Counted from the first letter of the stretch, positions 18,433 to 27,189 are shown. The stretch: 64,000 nt of DNA from Rhizobacter sp. Root404 (GCF_001425865.1 NZ_LMDS01000004.1:1311589-1375588), one strand, 5' to 3'. Notes: a model not told the origin generated them from the sequence alone. Made by a program: numbers and translations.

Positions 18433-19203
18433 CTCCAGCGGATATGGCGCCGGATGACCGCGGGTGGAAGCGCCCGGCACGTCGCACCAAAGCTGACGAA
18501 ACCACGCGCTGTGTTCCTCAGCGCTGATGGCACTGAGCAGGCGCGCAGCGTCGCTGGGGCTCCGGTACCCACCGGGCTTGCGGCCCATCAAAATGAACTC
18601 CGCGTCATTCTTGATTACAGCGTTTGGCTCGTAGGGCTTGCCCAGCAGCCCTCCCCCAGCGGACCCTTCGAAGCTTGCGTTCGCAATCTTGTGCCAGAGG
18701 ATGGGTGTCAAATTAAGGTACCCGATGTCGCGGCAATGCTCTTGAATCGAAGCGTGAAGCGGAACAACAGTGTGAACGCCGCCGTTCCTCCGGCGACTCA
18801 GGCAGACGTCGCCGACAACACAGATGAGGCGCCCACCGGGGACAAGGGCATCGAAGCACCGTTGCCAGACCAAGTCGAGTTGCTTGAGGAATAGCTCGTA
18901 ATTGGCCATCGAGCCGAGTTGTCCGTCCGCACTCTCGTACTCCTTCAAGTTCCAGTACGGTGGTGAGGTCAGGACCAGATGAACGCTGGCGGGCGCAAGG
19001 AATGCCATCTCGCGGGCATCAGCATTCAGAAGCTGGTGGGTCGTTGGCACCGAGCGCGCGGCACCGGCAAGCTCGGCCATGGCGCCCGGGTCCTTTGCTA
19101 GTCGGGGAATTAGGTCCTTGGTGACGGAGACGTTCCTGAGCGATGCGGGTAGGAAGTCTGTGAGGGCACAAGGGGCGACGGGAGGGGAGAGATGAAAGGT
19201 CAT
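18217..19203 (-). CDS. beta-class DNA methyltransferase (N4-cytosine or N6-adenine)
   Basis: 328 residues from ATG at 19203. The catalytic motif TSPPYW at 79-84 precedes the AdoMet-binding motif DPFVGSGTS at 275-283, the order of class beta enzymes. The SPPY form is typical of N4-cytosine methylases but is also seen in some adenine enzymes. Between them are LVPGGRLICVVGDV and a target-recognition stretch. No restriction endonuclease is adjacent, so it may be solitary or may mark self DNA for the neighbouring nitrilase/SMC unit (inference). The gene shares its 3' end with the pseudogene at 11878-12170. Specificity cannot be read from the sequence. Confidence 0.85.
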   Translation of the reverse strand: MTFHLSPPVAPCALTDFLPASLRNVSVTKDLIPRLAKDPGAMAELAGAARSVPTTHQLLNADAREMAFLAPASVHLVLTSPPYWNLKEYESADGQLGSMANYELFLKQLDLVWQRCFDALVPGGRLICVVGDVCLSRRRNGGVHTVVPLHASIQEHCRDIGYLNLTPILWHKIANASFEGSAGGGLLGKPYEPNAVIKNDAEFILMGRKPGGYRSPSDAARLLSAISAEEHSAWFRQLWCDVPGASTRGHPAPYPLELARRLIRMFSFVGDTVLDPFVGSGTSMLAAAGCGRNSIGVEVVAEYCDMTYKRLSGAMTEISTATVIRGSR

Positions 19204-19561
19204 CCCACGAATAGGTTCGTGGGTTTATCCCTTACCTTTAAAAGCCTGGCTTTAGCCCGGTGATCGCATTCTTAGGAGCTACTAAAGCGTCACGACTGCG
19301 CCTGACCGTCCGCTGGTTCCGACTGGCGTCTATCGGCAACCGGGTGACCACTGTGCAGCCGGCTCAATGCAAGATGCAGCGTCGCGGGCCGCCAGCCTAA
19401 ACCCTGTGAAGCGCTACCTCGCGACGCAAGAGCGTGCACCCGCGGACGCAGATTTGCGAGATTTCCACGTCGTCGACCGAAACGCAACCGCCTCCTGTCC
19501 CTGTTGGCAATGCCTTTCCTGGCGTGCTGCATGATCGACTTCGAGAGAGGGCGAGATATAA
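19204..19561. other. divergent intergenic region
   Basis: This stretch lies between the methyltransferase (minus) and the 733-residue orphan (plus), so it must hold promoters for both. An AT-richer stretch at 19205-19240 just upstream of the methyltransferase is the most promoter-like part. No gene or repeat was recognised. Confidence 0.45.
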
Positions 19562-21763
19562 GTGCCGCCGCTAGACCGAACACCACAACTTCCGGTCTAC
19601 CTCGTGAACATCGGCCCCACAATTCTCAAGCCCCAACCCTGGGGAGACGGCTATGAAGAGTACGGCGCACTGCAAGCAATGGTTGACGGCCGGGACGACA
19701 TCCCTCTTCCACCGCGCTTAAAGGTCGAGGTTGATGCCCGGACTTTCGATTCACTAAGTCAATTCACCTCGGTCGAAGCCCCTTCGGAACTGGCATTCGA
19801 CATCGCGGAGATGTGGAGTCTGACTAGCTGGTCGAACAGATTGGGGGCGAGGGCTGCCGACTGCGAGCCCGTGCTCTTCTTGAACGTCGGTACGGTAGAC
19901 CTGTTTCTGCAACTTCAGCTCTCAAGCTTGCATACGCGAATGCACTTTGACCGTTGGTGGTTCACGGGGAAGCTGCCGTTGACCTTCGTCTGCGCCACTT
20001 CTGGGAGTCATATCCATTCGCAGATTGACGCATGTCCTGGCATGCCGAGGCTCGCGTCAAGAAGAATGTATGGAACGCGGCTTTATCGAAAGAGTGCTGA
20101 AATTGAAGTGTGTGCCATGGTCATTGATATTGCGCATCGCAGGCGAACAGAGCTTCGCCGGATGGGTGTCGATGTATCGGTTCGCTCCATGTTCTTCGCG
20201 ACATTTATGTCACCGGCGGACGCCCTATGGAACGACTTTTCGTCAATGGCGTTTGATGTCAGGACATTCATCGACTCTTCCAATCGCTCACATTTTTCAC
20301 TCCTGCATCCTCCGCTAGGGAGCAAAGCGACTCGAAATTGGCCTATAGCTCCTACGGAAGACAATATATACAACTACCGCCACTGGCACGGGGAGGACGA
20401 AAGTGCGATGGACTCAGAGTTCGACCCACCGTGCGGCACCGTTGGCGAACGGTGGACCCGAACTGCGCTCAGTCCGCCGCCCTATCTCTCAAAAGTCATA
20501 GAAGAGGCTCGCCAAGTTTCTGCGATGGCCCTCCAGGACGGACCAGCAGGGTGGCTTTCGCCGCTCTTCGATGACGCAGGTGAGTCTTTCCAGCACAAGG
20601 GCGATCGCCTGCGTGGGCCGAAGCTTCGAGTGCTGAAGGCCTTTGGCGGCTTTCAGTTTCGCTCAGATAGCGCGGATGCCTGGCTGGCACGGGGGCCCAT
20701 GCTCATAGGAGCACTCGCGAGAAAGGCCGCCTCCCTCAGGGTTGGATATCCCGACAGAGCCGTGGACAACGACAAGAACTACTGGCCTTGGTGTCAGGGC
20801 CCTGACCTACGCGCGGAATACGTGCATCAAATGGCGAGCCACCTCGCGGCGGGCGCAGTTATCAGAGCATTGGCCGACAAGTTCGCATGCCACCAACAGC
20901 TGTGGAGGCTTCATGAATGCTTCGACGTGGCGCTGCGGTGGCTCGAGGACGGCGTGGGTGAACTTCCCGACGAGAACTTCATTAAAACCATTTTGTGCGA
21001 TGCTGGAAGCGCAGCGCGGGAGAAGGACACAACAACTAGGAATTGGCACCTCCCAATCGAGCTTCAGGCGCATGCGGAACGCCTCAATAAGCAAGATGTG
21101 GCGGCCAGCACGGTTCTTGATGGCGCTTCTCCGGACCTTGTACGCTCCTGGGGAATGGGAGGAGGACATGATTTTCAGTCGTTTTCGTTTCTCTATCGGC
21201 TACTCGCCCGCGTTCCATCGTTCACTATGGACGATGCCCAGAACTACATGGGGAAACTCAGAAACGCAGTAGCAGCGAAGTCCGCTAAAGGCGAACAAGC
21301 ACTAAATGAATACCTGGACTTCTTGTGCACCAGCCTAACTAAGCTCAACGAGCTCCAAATGGCGCTTAAGGGCGAGGCGAGCTGGACCCGGGCGTGGCTA
21401 GGAAAGTTTCTGACGCTGTTAGACGCGCCTCGCGGCCCGACGTCTATCCGGAAGGAAGAGCGTTCGTGGAACTTGTCGCCCACGAGCGATGGCCTGCCCT
21501 TGCTACGCGTCGCTCTGCGCATGGACCCGGATGCATGTAGTGACTTGGACCCGCTCATCTGGATACAGGAAGAATTGGTGTTGCCTACACGAGAGACCTT
21601 GTTGGCTATTCTGTTGACTGAAAAGGACAAGCTGCCGGCTTGCTCTAGCTGGAAGGACGCTCTTTGGTTATCCATCGTTAACGAGACTACAGAAGCCATG
21701 GCCGCCGCCTTGAAGAAGGAGCAAAGCATTCGTGAGGCGGAATTCGCGGCGTGGTCCAGCTGA
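19562..21763 (+). CDS. hypothetical protein, 733 residues
   Basis: The start is GTG at 19562. No known domain is recognised. The protein is soluble, with alternating alpha/beta sequence in the first 300 residues (PVYLVNIGPTI, CEPVLFLNVGTVDLFLQLQL) and helical sequence in the second half, which includes several Trp-rich segments (RNWHLPIELQ, SWTRAWLGKF). It lacks a signal peptide and P-loop. It is the largest orphan of the accessory region, is transcribed away from the methyltransferase, and has lower GC than the core. Its position next to defence-type genes makes a defence or mobile-element role possible, but nothing in the sequence proves it. Confidence 0.6.
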   Translation: MPPLDRTPQLPVYLVNIGPTILKPQPWGDGYEEYGALQAMVDGRDDIPLPPRLKVEVDARTFDSLSQFTSVEAPSELAFDIAEMWSLTSWSNRLGARAADCEPVLFLNVGTVDLFLQLQLSSLHTRMHFDRWWFTGKLPLTFVCATSGSHIHSQIDACPGMPRLASRRMYGTRLYRKSAEIEVCAMVIDIAHRRRTELRRMGVDVSVRSMFFATFMSPADALWNDFSSMAFDVRTFIDSSNRSHFSLLHPPLGSKATRNWPIAPTEDNIYNYRHWHGEDESAMDSEFDPPCGTVGERWTRTALSPPPYLSKVIEEARQVSAMALQDGPAGWLSPLFDDAGESFQHKGDRLRGPKLRVLKAFGGFQFRSDSADAWLARGPMLIGALARKAASLRVGYPDRAVDNDKNYWPWCQGPDLRAEYVHQMASHLAAGAVIRALADKFACHQQLWRLHECFDVALRWLEDGVGELPDENFIKTILCDAGSAAREKDTTTRNWHLPIELQAHAERLNKQDVAASTVLDGASPDLVRSWGMGGGHDFQSFSFLYRLLARVPSFTMDDAQNYMGKLRNAVAAKSAKGEQALNEYLDFLCTSLTKLNELQMALKGEASWTRAWLGKFLTLLDAPRGPTSIRKEERSWNLSPTSDGLPLLRVALRMDPDACSDLDPLIWIQEELVLPTRETLLAILLTEKDKLPACSSWKDALWLSIVNETTEAMAAALKKEQSIREAEFAAWSS

Positions 21764-22024
21764 CAGTCCTACATCGGCGCCGAATACGGGTGGCAAGCGG
21801 CAACGCGATTTCGCGCAGGCGCCCTGCAGGGCGCCGCCTGGATCGCGAACGCTTTCCTACATCTTCTCTCGTATTGTCATGTCACCCCAGATGTGGGAAC
21901 CGCGCGCAGTTCAAGGCATGAAGTCTCAGCACTCTGAAGTGCGGTTCTAGCGTAGACCACGTCTCTTCACCCTGCAGCAAGAACCGCGCGCCGGCCAGGG
22001 GCAGCGGCCGAAGAAGTCGACCGC

Positions 22025-22396
22025 TCAAGAGCGAAGGTTTGGGGAACGAAGCGCTAGTTCCAACAGCACCCGGCTGAAATCGTCGCTGATATGTCCTGCG
22101 CTCGTGCAACCTCGCTTCGCCAGCCAGTCCCGGTAGAACTCTGCAGCACGAGCGTAATATCGAGTAGGCCCTACGAGCCGGTAAATGCGGCCGGTGGACG
22201 TACCCATGCACGATGTGCTCGCGTCGTACGTCTGGATCTGGCTGGATACCCGACAGCGCATGCGCTCAAAGTCGCATCCGACAAGATGGATGGTGGTCTG
22301 CCTGTGCGGGCCGGGGTGCCCGACTAGAACGACGCGCCACAGACCAAGGTCATAGTCTGGCGCGGCGGAGCCTCGATTGGATTCGGTCACCCTCAT
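22025..22396 (-). CDS. hypothetical protein, 123 residues
   Basis: ATG at 22396 is preferred; an in-frame TTG at 22405 is the alternative. The body has protein-like composition: DYDLGLWRVVLVGHPGPHRQ, then RMRCRVSSQIQTYD, RIYRLVGPTRYY and a C-terminal helix (FSRVLLELAL). Three or four Cys residues are spread through it. It could be a small beta-rich domain of the kind found as single genes in accessory DNA. I do not recognise the family. Confidence 0.45.
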   Translation of the reverse strand: MRVTESNRGSAAPDYDLGLWRVVLVGHPGPHRQTTIHLVGCDFERMRCRVSSQIQTYDASTSCMGTSTGRIYRLVGPTRYYARAAEFYRDWLAKRGCTSAGHISDDFSRVLLELALRSPNLRS

Positions 22397-22763
22397 CGGA
22401 TGCAATCTTCGCAGACGGGCAGCTCACAAGGTGAGCTACTTCATGTCACGACCGCCTTTGGCTATGTGATCCGCGGTCGTTCTGATTGGCTCCCTGCGGG
22501 GTTTGTTGCTTCATGCCCATTTTTGCGCCCACAGGTCAATGCTGCCACTGCTCTTCTTGTGTTGCGAATCTCGTCTTTATTCACGGTAGGTCGTGGGTCT
22601 GGCAAGTGCAGTGAAAGCCTGAGCGCGACTCGCTGATGTCACCCGCTTCGAAAGGACGGTCTTGAGTCGCTTAGTGGTTTACGAGGCCCAAGGCTACGAG
22701 CAGCGCTGGCGACTGATCGCCCGAACCGGGCCAATTTCTGGACAATCAGTAGGAGTCGTTATC
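22397..22763. other. intergenic, no gene recognised
   Basis: Short open frames here have no recognisable protein pattern. The stretch lies between two minus-strand genes and probably contains the promoter of the 123-residue gene. Confidence 0.4.
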
Positions 22764-23033
22764 TCAGAGGTTGTTCTTTATCCAAGACTCACAGTCGCCA
22801 GTGAACCCGGCCCACGAGGAGCCTTTTGCAACCGGATTGACAAGCAGCTTGTCGTTTGCATCCATCACGGCCCACAACTTGGTCGCGATATCCAGTGCAG
22901 ACATTGACGAAGAAACCATCCAAGTCGACGTCAAGCAGTGCCACCAACTGCCGCATGCCTTGATGGCTTCAAACAGTTCTGGATAGTTCTGACCCGGGCG
23001 ATTGAGGTCATAGGAGATCACGTACACGGTCAT
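22764..23033 (-). CDS. SinR-family Cas2-like small protein
   Basis: 89 residues from ATG at 23033 (MTVYVISYDLNRPGQNY). The pattern YVISYDL at the start, WWHCLTSTWMV in the middle, and ALDIATKLW followed by DKLLV is that of small proteins annotated as SinR family, which share the ferredoxin-like fold of Cas2 and VapD. No CRISPR repeats or other cas genes are in the window, so this is not CRISPR adaptation. The start codon lies inside the first bases of a 290-bp repeat that occurs again at 24932. The translation start and promoter are therefore provided by repeat sequence. Confidence 0.7.
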   Translation of the reverse strand: MTVYVISYDLNRPGQNYPELFEAIKACGSWWHCLTSTWMVSSSMSALDIATKLWAVMDANDKLLVNPVAKGSSWAGFTGDCESWIKNNL

Positions 23034-23318
23034 CAGTAGCTCCGTTGGCTGTCGACATGGCAGCTGTAGCATCGTCGACGACGGCTGCTGGCGTGCGCCG
23101 GAACTGTAAAGTCTTTAGGTGATTGCAGCCCTCATCCATAAGGATGAGGAGCGAGCTCGCATAGCTGCCGCTGTGTCCGAGCTACGTAGGATCCGGTCCG
23201 CGGTGTGAAACTGATTCGCTACGTCAACACGCGCTCTCGCTGAGGTGCGGAAAGCGGTGTGGCGTACCCGAGAGCACGCAGGCTCGTTGGTAGCGCACGC
23301 AAGAAGCTGACAGATGCC
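23027..23318. repeat. near-identical repeat R1, about 290 bp
   Basis: This sequence recurs at 24932-25212 in the same orientation with only a few differences, plus an 11-base insertion near 23210. The ends are imperfect inverted repeats of each other (GGTCATCAGTAGCT at the left; GGCATCTGTCAGCT read inward from the right). The left end contains the SinR start codon. The right end joins directly to the truncated EamA gene. A non-autonomous element is plausible, but no target duplication is visible. Confidence 0.85.
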
Positions 23319-24173
23319 GGTAGTTCTTTGGGCATGCGCTTTCCCTGCAATCCGGGCTGCACTGACTTCATTTCAACCCGGCGAACTCGCCGCCCTTCTC
23401 TTTAGCATTGCGTCCATTGTCCTGGGCGCGTACATGGCGCTTGTCAGACCTGCAGCGCCGGCATTGAGGGACGTACCTAGAATCGTGGTTGCCGGGGCCT
23501 TGGGCATTGCAGCTTACAAATTGCTTTTGAACTCAGGTGAGTTGACGGTTGACGCAGGGACCGCTGCATTCATCGTCAACATGGCCCCTATTTTCACGGC
23601 GATATTCGGGATGCTTTTTCTGAAGGAGCGGTCGCGGGTCTGGGCATGGAGCGGCTTCGCGATCAGTTTCAGCGGCATCGCCGTCATTGCTTCGACTCAA
23701 GGTACGCTGCAGTTCAAGTCGGGGACCCTGCTCGTGCTCGGGGCCGCTGTTTGCATGGCCGCTCAGTTCGTACTTTAAAAGCCCGATGGCCCGCTACGGC
23801 GCCTTGCCTGTGACCGCATGGCTTATCTGGATCTGGACGGGAACACTTCTGCTGATGCCGTTCGCGCCCGCCGCTCTCGACGCCTTGAAGACCGCATCTT
23901 CAACAGCCATCCTTTCCATCGTATTCCTGGGAGTTAGACCGGCTGCTATCGCGTATCTCGCCTGGTCGTACGCCATGGCGCGTTTGCCCGTCAGCCGAGC
24001 AGTCAGTTTCTTGTACCTGGTGCCGCCGATCTCGACCGTCATCAGTGTCGTCTGGCTGCATGAGGCCCCTGCAGTGGGGGCAATCATGGGTGGCTTGTTA
24101 GCCCTCACCGGTGATCATTGTTAACACCATAGGGAAACAACCAATCACTGCGGCACCCGCGGTTCGGACATAG
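23314..24173 (+). pseudogene. EamA/DMT-family transporter, broken
   Basis: The translation matches drug/metabolite transporters of the EamA family: VVLWACAFPAIRAAL, then LTVDAGTAAFIVNMAPIFTA, MLFLKERSRVWAWSGF and, after a break, ARLPVSRAVSFLYLVPPIS. Three lesions are visible. The 5' end is replaced by repeat R1. A TAA at 23776 (probably from CAA) with an extra C just after it stops the first half. A further one-base insertion near 24111 shifts the final residues, whose original frame runs on to the TAG at 24171. The gene would have encoded an inner-membrane exporter of ten helices. It is no longer functional. Confidence 0.82.
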
Positions 24174-24322
24174 GCCCTGGCAAACGGAACGTGCCAATCA
24201 GACCTTCGGAGCGGTGCTTCAGGCACAGCGCTAGCGCTGGAGGTTTGCTCGACTCGGCACAGATTCACTGCTGAGAGCTAACACTGCGCCGCTAGCGCCG
24301 GTGAGGCCGATTTCCCCGAAAC

Positions 24323-24634
24323 TTAAACGGTACCTTCTGACTCCACGACCAGTATCCGCGCCTCACCCACTGGGTGAGCCACATGCTCGGTCCCTATTGA
24401 CGCGAAGAACACATCGCCAGCCGCGAGTTGTGCCTTGTGTTCCACGCCATCCACCCGGTAGTACATATCAACTTCGCCGTCTAGCACTGCGAAGACTTCC
24501 TCACCCTCGTTCGTGTGCCACTTGTAGGGCTCGTTAGTCCAATGAACCCGAGTCGTGATTCCGCGCATGTTTGCCACGGGGATCGCATCCCAGGCTCTGG
24601 TTCCGGTGAAATCCCGCGTTCGGATGATTTTCAT
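24323..24634 (-). CDS. small cupin-domain protein
   Basis: 103 residues from ATG at 24634. It is a single conserved barrel: the first cupin motif appears as WHTNEGEEVFAVLDGEV, the second as GDVFFASIGTEHVAHP, with metal-type His and Glu residues. The VHWTNEP segment and length are typical of stand-alone cupins that bind a small ligand or metal. It lies between two truncated transporter genes, perhaps once co-transferred with them. Function beyond the fold is unknown. Confidence 0.8.
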   Translation of the reverse strand: MKIIRTRDFTGTRAWDAIPVANMRGITTRVHWTNEPYKWHTNEGEEVFAVLDGEVDMYYRVDGVEHKAQLAAGDVFFASIGTEHVAHPVGEARILVVESEGTV

Positions 24635-24712
24635 GATTGATCGTCAAGAGTTTAGCGAAGAGATTCCGCCCATGGGACGACTTGCTACATGCATTCGCTC
24701 GAGGCTGGAGAT

Positions 24713-24931
24713 TCAAGCTGTAGTTGATCGCCGCCACAACAGGAGCACGCCGCGAAGGATGACGCCCGCGGAAATGGCCTCGAACGGTGTGACCTGCTTG
24801 TTAGCGAGCCAGACCCCAAGCAGCATCGCGATTACAGGGTTTACGAGCGTATAGCCGGCAGCTACCGCAGCTGACGCGCGGGACAAGAGGACCATGTATG
24901 CATCGAAGGCGATCAATGAGCCGAAAACGAG
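24713..24931 (-). pseudogene. C-terminal fragment of a second EamA-family transporter
   Basis: The minus-strand reading is FGSLIAFDAYMVLL, then SRASAAVAAGYTLVNPVIAM, then LLGVWLANKQVTPFEAISAG and RRS, which matches the last three membrane helices of YedA-like EamA exporters. The frame continues upstream without a start until it meets repeat R2 at 24932, where homology stops. The N-terminal three quarters are missing, so it is a truncated gene, cut by the repeat like the other EamA copy. Confidence 0.78.
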
Positions 24932-25212
24932 CGGTCATCAGTAGCTCCGTTGGCTGTCGACATGGCAGCTGTAGCATCGTCGACGACGGCTGCTGGCGTG
25001 CGCCGAAACTGTAAAGTCTTTAGGTGATTGCAGCCCTCATCCATACGGATGAGGAGCGAGCTCGCATCAGCTGCCGCTCTGTCCGAGCTACGTAGGATCC
25101 GGTCCGCGGTGTGAACGTCAACACGCGCTCTCGCTGAGGTGCGGAAAGCGGTGTGGCGTACCCGAGAGCACGCAGGCTCGTTGGTAGCGCACGCAAGAAG
25201 CTGACAGATGCC
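24932..25212. repeat. near-identical repeat R2, about 280 bp
   Basis: This is the second copy of R1, in the same orientation. It truncates the EamA fragment at 24713-24931 and ends at GATGCC followed by unrelated sequence. A minus-strand open frame across it (24913-25365) has no recognisable protein pattern. Confidence 0.85.
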
Positions 25213-25560
25213 CTGTCGGTTGTTCTCGCTCGCATCGCAGCCACCGGTGCACTGTGAGCCTGAATGCTCGTCAACTGCCCAAACAGTCCACGGAAGTGTC
25301 CGGAGATGAGACCGTTTGGCAAGACCGGCTGGGGTTAACAAGCGCCAAGTCGGACATCGGGGCATTGCGGATGACGATTCATCGCTTGCTTCATGGGAGT
25401 TAACCGTCTAACGCGGCGTGAAAGCACCCATTCAGCCGCTCCTCGATTACGCGCAGATGCGAGTCAAGCGCGCCCCCGGGCCGCTTTCCACAAGGAACAT
25501 CCTCATTTCACGGAGTCTTGGAGCCATGTCTCCCTCTGCCTCGCGCCATGCGCCAAGAAC
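25213..25560. other. intergenic, no gene recognised
   Basis: This stretch lies between repeat R2 and the control region of the first paralogue. Two GTTAAC-containing stretches are present (around 25335 and 25399), but no paired structure that would mark an integron attC site could be made out. Confidence 0.4.
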
Positions 25561-25566
25561 GTGAAC

Positions 25567-25648
25567 TTGTCACGTCGAAGCCAATAACTCCGGCGCATAT
25601 AAGCTGGCTTCCTAAACGTGTCCTAGCCATCTACCTCATAGGACAGCC
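25567..25648 (+). promoter_or_regulatory. conserved leader of first paralogue with ribosome-site hairpin
   Basis: TTGTCACG at 25567, TATAAG at 25598, and an inverted pair GTCCTA (25620-25625) and TAGGAC (25639-25644) directly before the ATG. The right arm contains the AGGA ribosome site, so the stem would hide it. The same layout occurs before the second paralogue. The TTGTCA-TATAA distance (25 bases) is too long for a standard sigma-70 promoter, so TTGTCACG may be an operator. Confidence 0.55.
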
Positions 25649-26236
25649 ATGCAGACCATCTTCGGTTCCAAACCACACGCGCGACCGCCGTCAATTTCGA
25701 CGCACTTCGCGATGATGACCGACCTCAGCCGCTATTCCCCCACTGCGCCCGAGCATCACTCGTCTCCTGTACCCGGTGTAGTGATGAGGCTCGAGCAATA
25801 TTTGCCCAACCCTGATAGCCAAGAAAAGTACAGCGGATGCCTCCTGGACAGTGACTCGCAGCCGCCAACGGCCGTGTACGCGATGACGCTCGGTCAGCAC
25901 GTATTCGTTGAGTTGCTTAATCCCCTAGACCCGGCTCTTCGCAAAGCTATGGAGCAACATAGAGACGCTATGACGTTCCCTCAGCTGATTATCGGTAAAG
26001 GAGGTAACGCGAAGCCGCGCTTACCTCGAATGCGCCACTGGGATGTCGCGCTGGCGGAAACTGAAGGACGTGGGTCAGTTGACCCGGAGATTTGGCTCTT
26101 AAGCGCACAGCGTATTGCTGAGGATTTGCCTGATGCCTATCGGACGAGCGGCCGATTCAATTCAGCCAGCCACTTTCACATGTACTTTGTCGTGCCTGAT
26201 GATGAGAATCACCCGCTCCACTGGCGAGTAAGGTGA
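25649..26236 (+). CDS. hypothetical protein, first of two tandem paralogues
   Basis: 195 residues from ATG at 25649. It aligns with the gene at 26478 over its whole length: HFAMMTDLSR against HFALMTDLTR, HVFVELLNPLDPALRKAM against HVFMQLLNPLDAALRSAM, and FVVPDDENHPL against FVVPDDESHPL near the C-terminus. There is no signal peptide or membrane helix. The family is not recognised. A terminator follows the gene, so each copy is its own transcription unit. Duplication followed by divergence with preserved control sequences suggests that both copies are used. Confidence 0.65.
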   Translation: MQTIFGSKPHARPPSISTHFAMMTDLSRYSPTAPEHHSSPVPGVVMRLEQYLPNPDSQEKYSGCLLDSDSQPPTAVYAMTLGQHVFVELLNPLDPALRKAMEQHRDAMTFPQLIIGKGGNAKPRLPRMRHWDVALAETEGRGSVDPEIWLLSAQRIAEDLPDAYRTSGRFNSASHFHMYFVVPDDENHPLHWRVR

Positions 26237-26259
26237 CCCACCTCGGTTTCAAGTGCTTT

Positions 26260-26291
26260 ACAGCGGCCGACCAAACATTGGCTGTTTTTTT
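26260..26291 (+). terminator. rho-independent terminator
   Basis: ACAGC at 26260 pairs with GCTGT at 26281, followed by a T-run. It is moderate because the outer stem is only five pairs. It lies 24 bases after the first paralogue's stop. Confidence 0.5.
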
Positions 26292-26394
26292 GTTATGCCT
26301 CAGCTTGCGATGCTGCCAGCCAGGAGAGCCTTACCCAGATCCTGGTAAGCGAAAAAGGAAGTGCCGTTGCTTCTTCTTCGGGACTAGCGTTAAT

Positions 26395-26477
26395 TTGTCA
26401 CGCTAGGGTCTGGAAAAGAGGCTGCGTATAAAGTGGCCTCGCTACATGAGTCCTAGGCATTCACTTCGAGGACTCTC
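26395..26477 (+). promoter_or_regulatory. conserved leader of second paralogue with ribosome-site hairpin
   Basis: TTGTCACG at 26395, TATAAA at 26427, and an inverted pair AGTCCT (26449-26454) and AGGACT (26469-26474), whose right arm overlaps the GAGGA ribosome site. The order and spacing match the leader at 25567-25648, although the loop and spacer bases differ. Confidence 0.55.
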
Positions 26478-27068
26478 ATGCATCCGAACAACCGAATTAA
26501 GATTTTTGCTAAACCAAGACCAATCACCAAGCACTTCGCCCTGATGACCGACCTGACGCGCATCTTGCCGGCGGCTCCAGACCACCCGCACTCGCGCCTC
26601 CCGGGAATTCTCTTGGGCCTCGATACCAACCTGCCGATTCGTACTCCCCAGGACCAACAATTCGGGATATTGCTCAACGGAGACAGTTCAACCCCCACAG
26701 CATTGTTCGTAATCACAGTTGGGCACCATGTCTTCATGCAACTGCTGAATCCCTTGGACGCCGCACTTCGTAGCGCCATGAAACAGCACCACGACGCGGA
26801 ATGCTTGCCACAGCTGGTTGTCGCCAAGGACGGCCTGCTCTGTTTAAGCCTCCCGAAGGTACCGTTTTGGCACACTGCACTTGCCGATACAGAAGGTAGA
26901 GCAAGAGTCGATGCTGTCGAGTGGTTGGCCGGTGCAGAGCAACTCGTCGATGCATTGCCCGCTTGCCTAGAGGATTCGGTACCGCTGCTCCGCGCCTGCA
27001 AGTGGTATCACGCCTTCTTCGTGGTGCCCGACGATGAAAGTCACCCGCTTTATTCGCGAGTGACCTGA
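26478..27068 (+). CDS. hypothetical protein, second of two tandem paralogues
   Basis: 196 residues from ATG at 26478. It is a full-length relative of the gene at 25649 with the same N-terminal HFAxMTDL motif, central LLNPLD motif and C-terminal FVVPDD motif. The middle (QLVVAKDGLLCLSLPKVPFW) is more diverged. It is soluble and of unknown family. A strong terminator follows. The pair appears to be an old tandem duplication, since only short blocks are still identical. Confidence 0.65.
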   Translation: MHPNNRIKIFAKPRPITKHFALMTDLTRILPAAPDHPHSRLPGILLGLDTNLPIRTPQDQQFGILLNGDSSTPTALFVITVGHHVFMQLLNPLDAALRSAMKQHHDAECLPQLVVAKDGLLCLSLPKVPFWHTALADTEGRARVDAVEWLAGAEQLVDALPACLEDSVPLLRACKWYHAFFVVPDDESHPLYSRVT

Positions 27069-27089
27069 CAAGGGTGTCAGTCATTCCTC

Positions 27090-27122
27090 GGACGACCGCC
27101 AGATGGCGATCGTCCCTTTTTT
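27090..27122 (+). terminator. rho-independent terminator of second paralogue
   Basis: GGACGA (27090-27095) and an inner CGCC pair with GGCG and TCGTCC (27110-27115), followed by six T. It is a strong stem and lies 22 bases after the stop. Confidence 0.8.
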
Positions 27123-27189
27123 CGTCGCCAAACGAGTGTGGCTGCGCGAAACCCTAATGACTGGCACGTGGGCTCGGGACGTCGTTGCT

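Noticed and set aside
22764..23033. CRISPR Cas2
   Set aside because: The fold is shared, but no repeat-spacer array or cas1 is present; the pattern is that of the stand-alone SinR family.
24913..25365. Minus-strand frame of 150 codons over repeat R2
   Set aside because: No recognisable family; the same sequence in R1 does not preserve a complete equivalent gene.
22400..25450. Integron cassette array
   Set aside because: Several small unrelated genes and GTTAAC stretches suggested it, but no paired attC core sites or integrase were found, and the 285-bp repeats do not fold like attC.
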